Positions 1 through 13,556 of a stretch of 64,000 nt of DNA are shown in pieces. Below the pieces are notes generated by a model. The model saw nothing but the letters and a program-made list of their open reading frames with translations, was not told the DNA's origin and did not search any database. The DNA is taken from NCBI RefSeq assembly GCF_963576545.1, contig NC_083649.1, positions 8,672,406-8,736,405 of the forward strand, written 5' to 3'. Made by a program: the position numbers and the translations under genes. This DNA is from Limanda limanda. Taxonomy: Eukaryota > Chordata > Actinopteri > Pleuronectiformes > Pleuronectidae. Numbering within the stretch: the stretch's first letter is position 1; each line of letters starts with the position of its first letter.

Positions 1-1799
1 TTTGTGAGGCTGTTTGTGTGTGTGCGTGTGTGTGTACGGGTGTGAGAATAATTATGACCACAGCTGGCGAGCCTGTATAAAAATGCCATTTGACACCTTT
101 TTTGGAGAATATCTAAATGTCTGTGTGCGCTTACTGAAAACCACATTTCCTGGAATTATATGGGCAGAAAATAAAACCCTAATCTAGTTGGGTAACAAAC
201 TTTTATTTGTGTGTTTTTATTTGTTTTATTTCACAGAAACACGCCGACAGGAACAGGGCACCTTTGTCTGTTCTCTGCCTCCGCCTGCGTGTTTTTCATT
301 TCTCCAGACGTGTCGTCCTCCTTGAGCATCCTGTGTCATTGTGACTTCAGTTACTATAGCAACAGGGAAATTAACTGTGACGATGACGATGTCTCTATCA
401 AAGCTCCGTGTGTTGACATATTGTGTATCAGCTTCCATTACAGATAACATAAACACATCACTGCCACATAGCAGACGGTCTTAATCGCTTGATTTGCTTC
501 TGGTGTCAGTCGGTATAATTGGCTTTCATGTGTTTCTATGTGAGCGTGACAGAGATAAACGCTTTAATACTGACATCAAGCCAGGTTTGATAGAATAATA
601 AGTCTCCTCTACTTTGCTCTTCACCAGTCTCAGAAGTCCCATTATTACATTTTTTAATCTGCAAGGTCGCAGGCCTATCATTACATCACTCCTTCCTTGT
701 GTAGATGCGACGTTTCCAACATCACGCACTCGGATCCCTCTGTTCTTCCCGCACTCTCATTCACACACACACACGGGAGTCATTGGTGCGGTGAAGTTTC
801 ATAAACCTCCGAGTGCAGGAGACTCTTCCAGCTCTGCCCCTCACACAGAGAAGCTGTTGCTTTGGCTGCTGAATCAGCTTCAAATCTGCAGCGGCATCCA
901 TCCAGTCTCTAACTCTCCAGCCATTTCCGTCAATGAGCAGTAAACCGGTTCATTGAACACACACGCGTTCTTGTTAGTGTGATTCAAGCGTCTCATAAAT
1001 CCAACACAGTTAAGTGATGAGGACGCTGAGTCGGTCGACCATTACTGTCACTTAGGTTTTTTATGCTGTGTAACATATTTCTGATCGCATTTTTATTACT
1101 TATCCACGCTCATCCTATAAGTTTTTTTTATTGCCAGAGAATGGCTGCAACTAATCAAAGCAAACCCAGGAGCGGAGCCAGAACTGCTGTTGGACGGTGG
1201 TGAGGAATTTTCAGTGAATCATAAATAACATTTAGTCAAAACACCCTCGAAGCACAGGACTGGAATCTGTGATTACAAATTGATACAGGAAATTTCCCCC
1301 TGACCAATATTTTAATCAGTGAGAAGTTATTTAAAGAGCTAATACTCAGATTCCTAATAAATTTGCTGAATACTTTGCTGAGCTTTTACATTTAGCTGTA
1401 TACTAGTTGCTGTCGCTCACAGATCACAGCTCCAACATATGAATAAGAACGTTTAATAAACCCGTCAAAGTTTCCATCAGGGAGAGAAGAGCTGGAAATC
1501 AGTTGGGATAGTCTATAATAAAGCTGTCATTTTAAATCCAGCCCGGCAGCACAACATCCATGATGCTTGTATAAATATGAACGGCCGAAACCACAACAGG
1601 TAGTAAACGTGATTAAACGGCACATAAAGAAATCAGAGATGATTTTTTTTTTTAGACATAAATCAATACCATTGATGTCTGTGATCCTTTCAGTCCCATC
1701 AAACAAAAGGTTTTATATTAGTGTGCTAAAAAAATACAGCGAATGTAAAAAAAAAATCATCAACAGATATTAAAAAAATGAAATGCCAAAATGTTGGTC

Positions 1800-1990
1800 C
1801 AGGTACTTTGGAGCTGTGGTTCCGGAGATCGAGCGGGTCGTCCACTAACCAGATGGTTGGTGGTTCCATCCCAGTCCCATGCATTTACGGTGCTTAATCG
1901 TCCTTGGGCAAGACACTGAACCCGAAATTACCCATAATATGTGTGATGCAGAAAGAGCTGCACATGAATGCAGTGTAGAGTTAAATACCG
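1800..1990 (+). repeat. Teleost interspersed repeat, tRNA-like segment
   Basis: The segment contains the signature GAGCGGGTCGTCCACTAACC, then GGTTGGTGGTTC and CCTTGGGCAAGACACTGAAC, which I recognise as a very common teleost dispersed repeat. A second, inverted copy lies at about 35695-35790. The exact family name is not certain. Confidence 0.6.
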
Positions 1991-2599
1991 ACAATTCACT
2001 ATGTAACTGTAAATGAAAGGTTTATTTTTACTGATTTATTTGTTTGACTTCTTTTACTTGCACCGCTTCATCCAGCATCCACCACTAATCTTTAGTTTAG
2101 TTCCAGGGGCCAGATTAGCGGTGTGTTTACTCAGACTACAGATGTAAATGAGCCTAATTGAAATTCTGATTTGTGGGAATTATGACAACCCGTGGTTTCT
2201 GTAATTATGGCTGCTGCTTTGTCGGACTTAAAAATGCAAATTACTGTCATCTCATTATGTCGGCTTCGAGAATTTTAAAAAGTCGCACCGTCAGTTGTGT
2301 GAATGCACGAGCTTTGACACAGAAGATGTCCTATGAACACCTTGTTGACAATGTCTAACTGTCCAGACGGGTCATCGCTCCTCGGCTCAGGTCGCTGCTG
2401 GATGTAGGCCACGTTGACTCCGTTTCCTGTGGTCCATTGTGCGTTTGACGTCCAGAGTCTTGACATCAGAGGACGTGACCCCTGTATCTGACAGCAACTT
2501 CTTCTAAAAGTAAAGTAAATTCCCAGATGTGCAGATTCAGAGGCTCGGCTGCTCTGTGCAACCACAAGTGTCAAACAGAGATGGATGCAGCCATTGAAT

Positions 2600-2824
2600 G
2601 CGAAAGTAACAACACAACAGCAAGAGCAACACAACAGCAACACAACCACATCGGAGGTGAGACAAGGAGACAAGTAGAGCTACTGACTGAGGTCGAGCTT
2701 CTAAAATGTGAGGCGTGTCTATTTCATGTATTACGGTACAGGTGACTGCAACGACCAATAGGAAAAAAAGCACCTGTACCGTAACAGCCGTAATAGACGA
2801 GCATCACATTTCAGCTAGCTTGAC
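2600..2824. repeat. Long imperfect fold-back with CA-rich left flank
   Basis: Two arms, 2692-2744 and 2771-2824, are inverted copies of each other. They include a perfect 14-bp inner stem (TTACGGTACAGGTG with CACCTGTACCGTAA) around a 26-nt loop. Outer matches such as GTCGAGCT/AGCTTGAC and AAATGTGA/TCACATTT continue with small indels. The preceding AACAACACAACAG-type run (2605-2652) is complementary to the GT-rich array that follows at 2885-3245. It resembles a small fold-back transposon or a hairpin-forming spacer. Confidence 0.55.
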
Positions 2825-2884
2825 TGTTTTTTCACAACGATGGATCTGTTGACAACAGTAAGTAACTTCACTTCCGTTTGTGGG

Positions 2885-3245
2885 TGTGTATCCATTGTGT
2901 GGCTTTGTAGCTGTGGCTTCTGTGGTTGTGTTGTTTATTTTGTGGCTGTGTTGTGTCTTTTGTGGTTTTGTTGTGTCTTTCGAGGTCTTGTTGTGTCTTT
3001 TAAGGTTGTGTTGTGACTGTTGTGGTTGTTTTTTAGCTCTTGAGGATGTGTTGGAGCTTTTTTGGTTGTGTTGTGGCTTATGTAGTTGTGTTGTGGCTTT
3101 TCGATTTGTGTTGTGGCTTTTTCTTTTTTGTTGTAGTTAAGTTGTGGCTTTTTAATATGTGTTGTTCCTTTTGAGGTCGTGTTGTGGCTTTTTTTTTTAG
3201 TTTTGTTGCTTGTTCGTGTTGAGGCATTTGCATTCGTGCTGTGGT
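2885..3245. repeat. Degenerate ~20-bp GT/T-rich minisatellite
   Basis: Units resemble TTGTGTTGTGGCTTTTNNGG repeated about 18 times with many substitutions. No coding role is apparent; the long frames over it simply reflect the simple composition. A similar but weaker pattern occurs at about 37235-37345. Confidence 0.7.
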
Positions 3246-5414
3246 AACACAAATGTTGTGTAGTCCCCAGAGTGTATAGTTCCTTAAAGCTAATTAAGAA
3301 CAGGAAAGAGAAGAGAACATTATCCTTCTCTATGAAAGAGTAACAAGACCATTGGGGAAACAGCGGATGTGCTATTACTAAAATAATGTCTTATGAATCT
3401 CTTAGCTACGTTTCATGAATGAAAATTTTCCATGATTAAGTTATTCGAATTTTCATTTCCGGACACTTTACAGGAGCCGACCCTCATGGAGTCATTCAGA
3501 CAAAACAACACACACACACACACAGCACGTTAACAGCGTCCAAAGATCCATATCCTAAATATAACGTCCGAAGGGACAGCCGGGGAATAGGCAAGATAAA
3601 ATGAAATAAATGGCAAACGGAAAACCCTATTATCTTCATAGTAGATGTTGTCCTTGCCAGACGTTGCTCCGAGGTAAAGATTGGCGAACAAACCCTGACT
3701 CGGCCCATTCACAGCACAGAGGCTGATGCATAATTCAACAGCTCCTTGCACGTATACAGCAGAGTCCCAAAACCCACTGAGGCCATTTTCCTATTGGTCT
3801 GACTGGCCCATTCAGAAAAAGGGTTCCTCAGACTGCTGGTCTCTTATCCTCTTATCCACTGTTGTGTTCCAACCCAAAAATGATCTCTTGTAAATGCCTT
3901 TGTTTTGTCGTGGAGCTGCATATTGTTTTATGGTGTCCTGAAGTGGGCTGTGCGCCAAGCTTTGTAAATCGACCGGGCCCCTGGAGCAGAGAGGGATTTA
4001 TCTGTTTATCTTTGAGCACTTCCGCAGCTCAGCCTCTTAACTTCCGACTCTAAGTAAACTGCTGAATATATAACGGCCGTGTGACGTCTCCTCACCATTC
4101 TCATTAAATCTCAGTAGAATAATGAAGCAAAGGTCCCGAAAGCTGTCATGTCACACATTCACATCCTGTGGGGATATAAACCAAAGAGGATGTGTCACAG
4201 TTTGAAGAGGAAGCTCTCATCCTTCATTTGTCTCCAAGGACTCTGTCACTTATCTGGCCTCGTCTGGTGATGGGAGGAAGGAGGGTTCTATCAATCCATT
4301 CGAATGATTCATGCAGACGCTGGCTCCAGAGAGAGGTGAGACCCATTTGTATAACTTCTGAAAATGTGTTCGTACACCACTGAATGATTTTCGAGCAGTA
4401 ATTCACCGCTCTCGAATCACACGCAGATCCGGTGTACCCCTCACTGCCCGTCTCACTCTAACCACCATGCGGCACTGATTTATTCATTCATTCGATAATT
4501 TATATATGAACAAGCCGGTTGTACTGGCGGCACCATCCAAGGAAGGTGTCATTTAAAAACCATTTTTGGCTCGTGGTTGGCTTCTCATCTCGAGACTGTG
4601 TTACGTTTAAAGTTTCATCTCTCTACTTTATCTACTCTCTTTTCTTTCATCTACTATTCCTCTCTTTCAGGATGTGGTAACTGGAGGGATGAATGAATTT
4701 GCCCAGTTAGAGTACTTCCTTGTGCCAGTCCTGGCAGTAAACTTGTAGTGAACCAGCACTTTATATATTATATTTTACAATGTAGAGTTGTTGAAATTGA
4801 TAAAAATCACTGTTTTGGTCCGATGTGTGTCAGCTGACTCAAAACTGGTTTGACTGGTTTCTTTACGAAACGGATGATTCACTTTAGATGAACAGTTTAG
4901 AATCCCAATTTGTCCCAATTTGAGGTCAGAAATTTAAATGAAGCATAAAGTCATGATATTTAATATTCGGTTTTCACATTCGATAACTGGCTGAGGTCCA
5001 CGGGCATAAAAAAATCCATGTTTTCTTTGTTTGTTTGGATCAATGTCGTCCAGCATTGTCCTGAAACATCGTGTGTATTAATTACTTAAACAAGAATCCC
5101 CACTTTAATGCTATTGATTAATAACTGTGCTTGGGACCTAAGCTGAAACCATCTCCCACTTTATAGGGTTGTTGTTCTTCTGTGGATGTAAAGCCTTTTC
5201 TCATTGGAGATAAAAAATCAATTTCTATTACATCTATGTAAGAAACTCTCTCCCCTGCATTGCTTCAGAATATTCTGTGGAGGCTGCCAGAAGATAATAC
5301 TGCAGGTCACGATTATCTTTTGGGAGAGAAGTAAAAGAGGCAACTGACCCAAACAGATGAAACCCCACGATGTCATAGCCTCAACAAATGAGCTTATTTC
5401 GTTTTTGTGATGGA

Positions 5415-5620
5415 AACATAGACTTTAATTAAAGATGGACAACATGGCAGCTCCTCGAAAGTGAAAGCCAAATCATTGTCGATGCCCCCTGGTGGCTGTG
5501 GATGGGCCATGGGCCAAACCAAAAAGTTTGGCTTTAATTAGTTATTTGATGCTGTAAAAAGCGGATGAAACTTCATGATTGACAGCTGAGACTGACTCAC
5601 AATTTGTCGAGAGCGTGGAC
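5415..5620 (-). repeat. Teleost dispersed repeat ('CCCCCTGGTGG' family), inverted
   Basis: The order AAAGATGGACAACATGGCAG, GAAAGTGAAAGCCAAATCAT, GCCCCCTGGTGGCTG and then a tail GACAGCTGA...GTCGAGAG is shared with copies at 27795-28060 (same orientation), 43490-43760 and 55965-56055 (opposite orientation). The family is one I recognise as frequent in teleost introns. Confidence 0.6.
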
Positions 5621-6429
5621 CTTGATACCACGGCTCCAAACCGTGATCACTGCTGTGCAGTCTGGCTCCAAACAACATCAAAAGCACAAGGTAGTGGCGC
5701 CTCTGTCAGGAATATTTTACCTTCATTTTAGTGAAACAGTAGGAGGTGGAGATGCTGTGTCTTTGACAGACGGAACCAGCAGGACCTGTTCTGTTGATAT
5801 GAGCTGTGATATGAGAGGAAGGAAGTGAAGCACATTCCTGTGTTCTCTACCAAACCACGACTCTATTCAGTCAATCCTGGTGTCAAGTATTTCAGTCTTT
5901 GCTGATTCCTCTGCTCTCTTGGCTCGCCTGCATGAAATGAGGCACTCCTTCCGGCTTTTTTGACACATCCTCTTTTTGTGGACTGAAAGCTGAGACCAAA
6001 GAGGACTCCTTTCGGATACTGAAATAAAAGCAGACTCAAGCATTTTCATGTCCTACAGACGGAACGGCTCCATCCAAACCATAAACAGAGACAGACAGGA
6101 AGGTTATCCACGCTGGTGTGCAGACAGGAAGAGATGTGCAGACCTGAACTTTACCGTGTTAATTGATTGTACATGGGAGTTTTCTGTTCTTTCCCCCTAT
6201 GTCAGAAAATATTTTCCTCATCGGTTCTAGTGCTTTGATAACAACTTCACCGTCTTTAGAAAATATTCCTCAAAGGAAAAAAGCCTGGGCCCCAACTGAA
6301 AGGTTAAATTCATGCTTTACTTTACCAAGTGTCCTTTGCTTGACTTGCCTCCTTGTGTGTGTCCTCAGCAGAGTGGGTGCTGACACTTGAGGCAAATTTG
6401 TTATGCCTGCAGTCATGGCAGAAATGACC

Positions 6430-6680
6430 TGTTTTCTGTATTGCCCAATTCTTGTGAAGGTGATATCTCAGTATCTTGAGGGCAATTTCCTAGAAAAGAG
6501 TAGACGGTCAAAGGCTATGGTCACTGTCACATCGCAATATATGAAAATCACCTGGAGGGAATTTAATTTCATCTGGCATAGGATGACCTGGATGAAAGAA
6601 ATTGGTTGTCAAAAGTCCAAAGGCAGGGGCGGATCCAGGGGCAGGGCCAGGGGGGCTCTGGCCCTAGCTCATATCTGACT
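6430..6680. repeat. Diverged dispersed repeat followed by a transposon-end-like motif
   Basis: Positions 6430-6600 resemble the repeat block of intron 4 (49640-50250) in phrases such as ATATCTCAGTATCTTGAGGG and GGTCACTGTCACATC. At 6624 a CAGGGGCGGATCCAGGGGC motif looks like the terminal inverted repeat of a DNA transposon, but I found no matching far end, so it may be a fragment. Confidence 0.35.
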
Positions 6681-8924
6681 GGCCCATTATTTGCCCCTGT
6701 CCTGTCAGTAGTCTGTATTTTTATATTATTGTATTTTATTAATTTCAATAAAGTAACTAAAAATTTCTAACAATAAACATGACAATCTGTTTAGAATATT
6801 TTCGAACCTTATTTGAGGAACAAAATATGCTTGAACTGGGGAAAGCTTTCAAAATATTTTCAAAAAATGTTAAGCTTTGCTCAAAGCTACAGTGTGATTG
6901 ATTGAACTCTGCACCTTAATGAATCATGGATTTTTTTGTATTGATGTTGGACATATAATTGCCCTCTGTGTGTAAAACCTGGCCCCTGACTGAGAGAAAT
7001 CACAAATCCTCCATCGGTCAATGGTTTTCAACCGTGACAAAATGTATAGATTTTGTTAAATTGTTCTTGAGTTTTCACTACATATGTTATAACAAGAGTC
7101 TGGGCAGACGTGGTTGTGAACTGGAGCTTTTCTGGGAGTGATTTCTGGTAACTCCAGTAGTTGTTTGTAATCTGCTTGGGAAATGTCAAGCTGTCTGCTC
7201 GCTGCTAATTTATGCTCTCAGTCTGCGGAGGAGTATTTGCATTGCTAATCGTGCTCGTTGGACACAAGCTTATTTGTCTTTTTTGCTGTTTAGCTTGTGA
7301 ATTAAGAGGCTTTCATGACTGTAATTTTATTTAAATTTGAATTAAGATCGCTCATGTTTGAGTATAACTTGAGATATTTCACTGTAATCGGCTGAACGTT
7401 GTTTTTTGGCATATTACATCACATTGTTTGATGGCGTAAGAAATCAGACATTAAGAGAAGCATTGAAATGTCACTTTCCTGCACTCACAGCTTGTTCACA
7501 TGATTAATTCTCAGTATTACTAACGTCATGTAATCCTAACAACATCATTAATTTCAAAGAACTTTCTAGAGTTAGGATAAGACCTCATCACTTCATATGA
7601 AATGGTGGAAAACTTCGGTTCCTAAACAGGTCAGTAGTAATGAAAAGGGAGAGGTTTGATGCAGTAAAGGCGGAAATTGAATCTACTCAGTTTGCATGTT
7701 TAGACTTGTTGATGCTTGAGATGCTGTTGGAATCTTGCGTACAAATTGAGCAGATTTAATTTCTGGCAATCTCCCCTGTCTGTGTCACGCCTTCACATCA
7801 GAGAAATATTTCCACCACAGTTTTATGTTTGGATCTGCACTAAATTAAACACACACATCCCTTAAAATGAACTCATCCATTAACAGAGTGGGCGTGGGTC
7901 ACCACATAACACCTTGTATCATCAAGCAACAGCACAAGATGAACTGTATGTATGTATGCATCTATATATAGATACATATATACAGTTACAGCTGTATAAA
8001 TAACAGGAGCAGTCCATATCTAGAGAAGAAAACATGCTTAAACATACCAAGGGAGGTAATTGATCAATTGTCTGCAGGTTAAATATAATATTGATTTGCT
8101 TTAGAGATATAATGTTTCCTTTAAAATGATTTTAAATGACTGATTATCGCTTCAGCAGCACAATTACAATTACACATCTCAGATTTATAGGTGGTCTTAA
8201 GTTGTCACTGTTCTCACCATATAAACAGCAGCTCGCTCTGCCGCTGCTTATATTCAATTTGCACTATGGTTCATGATAAAGATATGAACGTCTTATATGT
8301 GTATCCATGATGGTCGTCTACGGCTCAGCGGTGCCACATTACATGTCAGGAGGAGATTGTTTCTTTCGACATGTGGATTTATTGTTTTGTGGGAAAAATC
8401 TGGTTGATTTATTCACAGTGTGCAGAGCATTAAAACAACAAGTGCTTCACATTCATCACTGAGGTAAAAAAAATCACACAAGTGTGGATAAAAAGAAAGA
8501 AACAATATAAGAGAGAAAAGCAGTAAAAGACACAGCAGATAAGTTATAATCATAAATAGACTGTATTGAGATGGATGTCTCCATCTTGTTCTTTAGATGT
8601 ACATTGGATTCCAGACTAGTGCAGTTGGGATTGTGGTGTTGACTGCAATATCAAGGTCCTGCCAATACATGTGCTCGACCAATCATGAGTAAGTCTCAGC
8701 TGTCAGTCGTGATGTTTTTCCTTATTTTTATAATATGAAATAACAATTAAAACCAACGTTAGGACACAAGGACAAAAATCTGTATGGCAGGAACTACCTA
8801 AAATGACTGAAACCATCTTTGAGGAAAATGTATTTAATGGGCACTTTAACCTTTTTATTTTGGTCCCTGTCCATGTGCGAGCCGCCTCCCAAACATCAAC
8901 TCTCACATGAGAACATCTTGGTCC

Positions 8925-9090
8925 GGAGCTTTTGGCATTACTCTGCTGCTGTGACAGCCTCTGCTCTTCAGTGACTGCTTTCCAAGAGTTATTGGAACCT
9001 GGCACTCAGCCACAAGAGCATTTGGAAGGTCAGGCACTGGAATTGGACAATAAGGTCTGGCCTGGTTCCACATCATCCCAACAGTGTTGT
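8925..9090 (+). repeat. Teleost dispersed repeat fragment
   Basis: The phrases CACTCAGCCACAAGAGCATT, GGTCAGGCACTGGAATTGGA and AATAAGGTCTGGCCTGGTTC match a dispersed element I have seen repeatedly in teleost genomes. The open frames over it are not convincing genes. Confidence 0.5.
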
Positions 9091-9319
9091 GTGACGTTGA
9101 GGTTGACGCTATGTGCCTCATTATTAAGATTGACCTTAATTTGAACTATATGAATAAAGGACACACATTTATTGTGTATTGATTCCACTAATATATCGAT
9201 TTCTGAAGCCCGACTCAAGACTGCGCCATAAAAAAGACAAGTTTGATGACTGGATAGGGGGGAAGATGTTCCGCAGCCACATATACTTCAACCTGTAAAT
9301 GTATGATTGATCAATTCTT

Positions 9320-9560
9320 CTACTGCAAAGCTGCATCTGATAAAGAAGATCCCTGAAGTATTCTTTGTAAACTCAATCTTACGATGTTAAAGAAAGTGAT
9401 AAAAAGTTATTTTCCCACGTGCCATCCTTCCACCAAGCCTCGTAGAAATCCGTTCAGTATATTTGTGTAATCCTGCTGCTAAACAAACAAACCAAGCATC
9501 AATCAAACAAACAAACACACAAACAAACAAACCAAGCATCAAACAGACAGACGGACAGGA
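9320..9560 (-). repeat. Teleost 'GCCAAGGAGGTTAT' repeat family, inverted copy
   Basis: CCATCCTTCCACCAAGCCTC, GAAATCCGTTCAGTA and AATCCTGCTGCTAAACAAAC are the reverse of a very common teleost repeat whose forward copies lie at 41400-41770, 56805-57080 and 63585-63930. A local expansion of AAACAAACCAAGCATC units lies at 9485-9545. Confidence 0.65.
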
Positions 9561-10282
9561 TTTGGTGGAGGTTACAAATCAAGCCTCACTTTTCATCTTT
9601 TCCAGGCGAACCTCTGTCTCTTTCTGATTCTTACATAATTGAAAACCTTTTACTATTCATGTTTTTAATCTTTCCATCTCTGTGAGTAGCTGGGATTTGT
9701 TTTACAAGACACATGTGGACATTTCAGAGACTCGTTGTCCTCTGACACTGTAACCAATCTCGCCAACAAAACAGGAACAAATACAACCTGCCCTGAGCTA
9801 CTCAGACTATCATGAGACCCCTAATTCAGTTAAAAATGGCACATTATGCTCCGATCATTCATTCAGAGGAAGTATTCATATGCAGCCAATTATGCACACT
9901 TGTTAGCGTCTCTTTTTAATAGGTTACTGTGCAGAATTGTATTATGTCTAACAAGCTGCATGAGGGGAAGCAAACCACTAAAGTCTCTAGAGGCCTTTTG
10001 TTTTGGGAACTTTCCGTTGTAGCTCTGAAAGGTTTTTTGGACTTGTGCACTGTATGTGCGTTTACATCTGTTAATGGGAAGTTTGTTCTATTGTCTTTTA
10101 AAGGATAAAATTCAAGCTTTTTATTTTATTACAACAATAATTACAAATTGCCTCACAAAATAACTATGAATACATATTTAGTACTACGACTACTATGAAA
10201 AGACAGCAGTGGTAGACGGACAGACGTGTTGTATTTAACAAAGCAGGGAGCTTTTAGCTAACTGTGATATTTTCCTTCCCAG

Positions 10283-10458
<176 letters not shown>

Positions 10459-11608
10459 AAAATAAATATATTTTTTATATAAAATAAAAAATATTGAGGT
10501 AGAAAGAATAAAAACAGAAACACAGAACAGCACAGTAATCTAACACAGTTCTTTAAAGATACTTTTGTAAAGCCAATTTTCACCGGCTAAAACTTATCAG
10601 ACGAATTTCTTTCAAACTATATTTACTTCCCTTTGTACGATAAAGCTTTTCTTTGTTTTCTATTCATCTGTGGCTTTGGCTTTGGGACGGTGGGTTTCAC
10701 AATTTCTGCTCGGCACCAAGCTAGGTTTGCCTGAAAGAGAGGCAGTATCCCTTTTGAATATGAATCATGAAGTATTGCCTGACCTACTTGTCAGAATTTC
10801 CCCCTTTTGCAAATAAAAAAAAATGTCAATAATAATTTAGGTTCGGTTTGCATAGTGATCGTAGAGCAAAAATATTGTCAAATAGATTCAGAGGGGAAAC
10901 ATAGTTGTTGCATGGATATCCATCACCATTTTGTCCAATGAGTTAAGTTCCTACTTCTACTTCTGACAGTTTGCAGAATGGGTTATTGATATGCCACAAG
11001 ATATAAAAAGACACAAGTTTATATTTCTTCCCTCTATCCCATGATGAAACAGCTTTGAGCATAATGATCATCATCATCATCATGCCATCTGACATCAGAT
11101 GCCTCTCCACAGAGCAGCCGTTCCAGCCATCACATTAGAGAGGTCACTGAGACGTATATGTTCAATAATTTAGCATGAACCACAAATGTCAGCAAAATAT
11201 TAAGTATTTTATATGTCGGAGAAGGGTCCCCATCCCTGCGGTGAACCACATGGGGGAGGAAATGGAGAAGAGGGAGTGAATTGATGCTTCGCTAAAAATA
11301 TATTGCTAATGCCTCATGGTATCTAATCACCCACCATGAGATTAAGCTCTGAACCCAAATGGAATTCCAAGGGGTCTTAAATTTAACCACGTTCACTGAA
11401 TTATAGCCTCACTTTTCATGTTTTGAGGACTAACTGATTATCCATCCCCTGAAAGTCCTCTGGTCGATGACAAGCTCTTTCCTGTCTGTTGAAGAGTGAT
11501 GGATGAACCTAATCAAACCCTTTAAATGTATTAAATTATGAATAACAAATGTCTTTGTCGAAAACAAACAAATAATTTCACTCAGTCTTTCAAAAAAAAG
11601 ACGTTCTT

Positions 11609-11960
11609 AAAGGGCCCATATTATGAAAATTCCACTTTTGTAGTGCTTCTACACGTTAATGTGGGTATCTGGCATGTCTACCGTCCCAAAAACTCTGGAA
11701 AAAAACAACTCCCGCGATTTGTTGTGGTTCCTCTCTGTCAGAAACGATACGCTAGAGTGCGTCGAATGGGATTATGAGCGAAAAATACGTAATATTCACA
11801 CCATGTCCATGTAGGGAGTCTCGCTACGTGGCCTTGGACCCCCACCATTATCTCACCGGCTCCAGGGAGAGAGAGAGAGCCCGGCTCCCCGGCTTCCCGG
11901 CTAGCGTTAGCTCGAGAGCGGCCGGTGGAGCCCGGGGGGGCAGCTAGCATAAAGAAGAAC
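11609..11960. repeat. Teleost dispersed element starting TTAAAGGGCCCATATTATG
   Basis: The TTAAAGGGCCCATATTATG opening is, to my knowledge, a hallmark of an abundant non-autonomous element in fish. The body ends in a GC-rich part with GA runs and TAGCGTTAGCTCGAGAG. No inverse end was found nearby, so the copy may be truncated or interrupted by the GT array that follows. Confidence 0.5.
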
Positions 11961-12010
11961 GGCTGGTCCTAACTTTGTAGGTGTTTTTACTCTGTCCTCG
12001 CTAAGCAGAT

Positions 12011-12163
<153 letters not shown>

Positions 12164-12689
12164 TCTCACAAATGCATGGATAAATAAAAAAAAAAGGATA
12201 GGATTTAGTGCCGGACTTACCCTATTAATTTAATACATCTAATAATAATTGATAACAATAGATCTGTCTTGAATTAATTCCAGAATTAACTCAAATACAT
12301 TCCTTTGAATATTTGTGATAAAATGTAAAACTGGATGAACATTAATCATGTTGTTAAAGTATACAGGCCAGTGTGGAAAGGGAGGACTGTGATCTACAAG
12401 CTACATCAAAGGAAGTTTGTGTTGGATGAAAGACGTCATATGTAAAGGATCTTTACGATAAAATACATTAAAGACATTAAATGTCTTCAATGTTTATGCA
12501 TTAAACATTTCATGTATCTTGGACACACCCCGACAACGTGCAGTGGCACCAAGATGCTGTAGAAAGATTTTATGAAAGCAGTACAAAACCAGAACACTCT
12601 ATGACACAGGACAAAAGCGATACAGTGAAAGTCAGCACAAAGACAAGCTAGAGCAACAGACAACATGGAGCAGCAACCAAACAACATGG

Positions 12690-13556
12690 ATCCAGACACC
12701 GTGCCGCGGCCCTTAGGCACCTGGCAGTGGCACCAACACACCTGGCAGCGGCCCCCAGACGCCGTGCAGCGGCCCCCAGACGCCGTGCAGCTGCCCCTAG
12801 ACACCTGGCCGCGGCCCCCAGGCACCGTGCAGCTTATCCCCAGACACCGTGCAGCTGCCCCTAGACACCGTGCCGCGGCCCCCAGGCACCGTGCAGCGGC
12901 CCCCAGACACCTGGCAATGGCACCAACACACCTGGCAGCTGCCCCCAGACGCCATGCAGCGGCCCCCAGACGCCGTGCAGCGGCCCCCAGACACCGTGCC
13001 GCGGCCCCCAGACACCGTGCCGCGGCCCCCAGGCACCGTGCAGCTGCCCCCAGACACCGTGCAGCGGTCCCCAGGCACCTTGCAGTGGCCCTGGGACACC
13101 GTGCCGCGGTAATGGGACACCGTGCAGCGTCCCCCAGACACCGTGCAGCGGCCCCCAGGCACCTTGCAGTGGCCCTGGGACACCGTGCCGCGGCCCCCAG
13201 ACACCGTGCCGCGGCCCCCAGACACCGTGCCGCGGCCCCTAGGCACCGTGCAGCTGCCCCCAGGCACCTTGAAGCTGCCCCCAGGCACCGTGCCGCGGCC
13301 CCCAGACACCTTGCAGCGGCCCCCAGACACCGTGCCACGGCCCCCAGGCACCGTGCAGCGGCCCCCAGACACCGGGCAGCGACCCCCAGACACCATGCAG
13401 TGGCCCCCAGACACCTGGCAGTGGCTCTGGGACACCTTGCCGCGGCCCCCAGGCACCGTGCAGCTGCCCCCAGTCACCGTGCCGCGGCCCCCAGACACCG
13501 TGCAGCGGCCCCCAGGCACCATGCAGCGGCCCCCAGTTACTGTGCAGCGTTACTGT
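12690..13556. repeat. GC-rich 21-bp minisatellite, ~40 units
   Basis: Units follow CCCCCAGACACCGTGCAGCGG with regular variants (AGAC/AGGC, CAGC/CCGC, CACCTGG/CACCGTG). Because 21 is a multiple of three, each frame repeats seven residues: PPDTVQR or APRHRAA on the plus strand, and ARCLGAA on the minus strand. This leaves long open frames on both strands (up to about 297 codons). Blocks such as TGGCACCAACACACCTGGCA recur about 190 bp apart, showing higher-order duplication. The unit at about 12831-12850 is one base longer, which shifts the frame. There is no start context, splice context or domain, so I treat it as non-coding. Confidence 0.9.

Noticed and set aside
2880..3252. Cys/Val-rich or Asn/Thr-rich proteins over the GT-rich satellite
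   Set aside because: The frames reflect a degenerate 20-bp repeat and lack start context or conservation signals.
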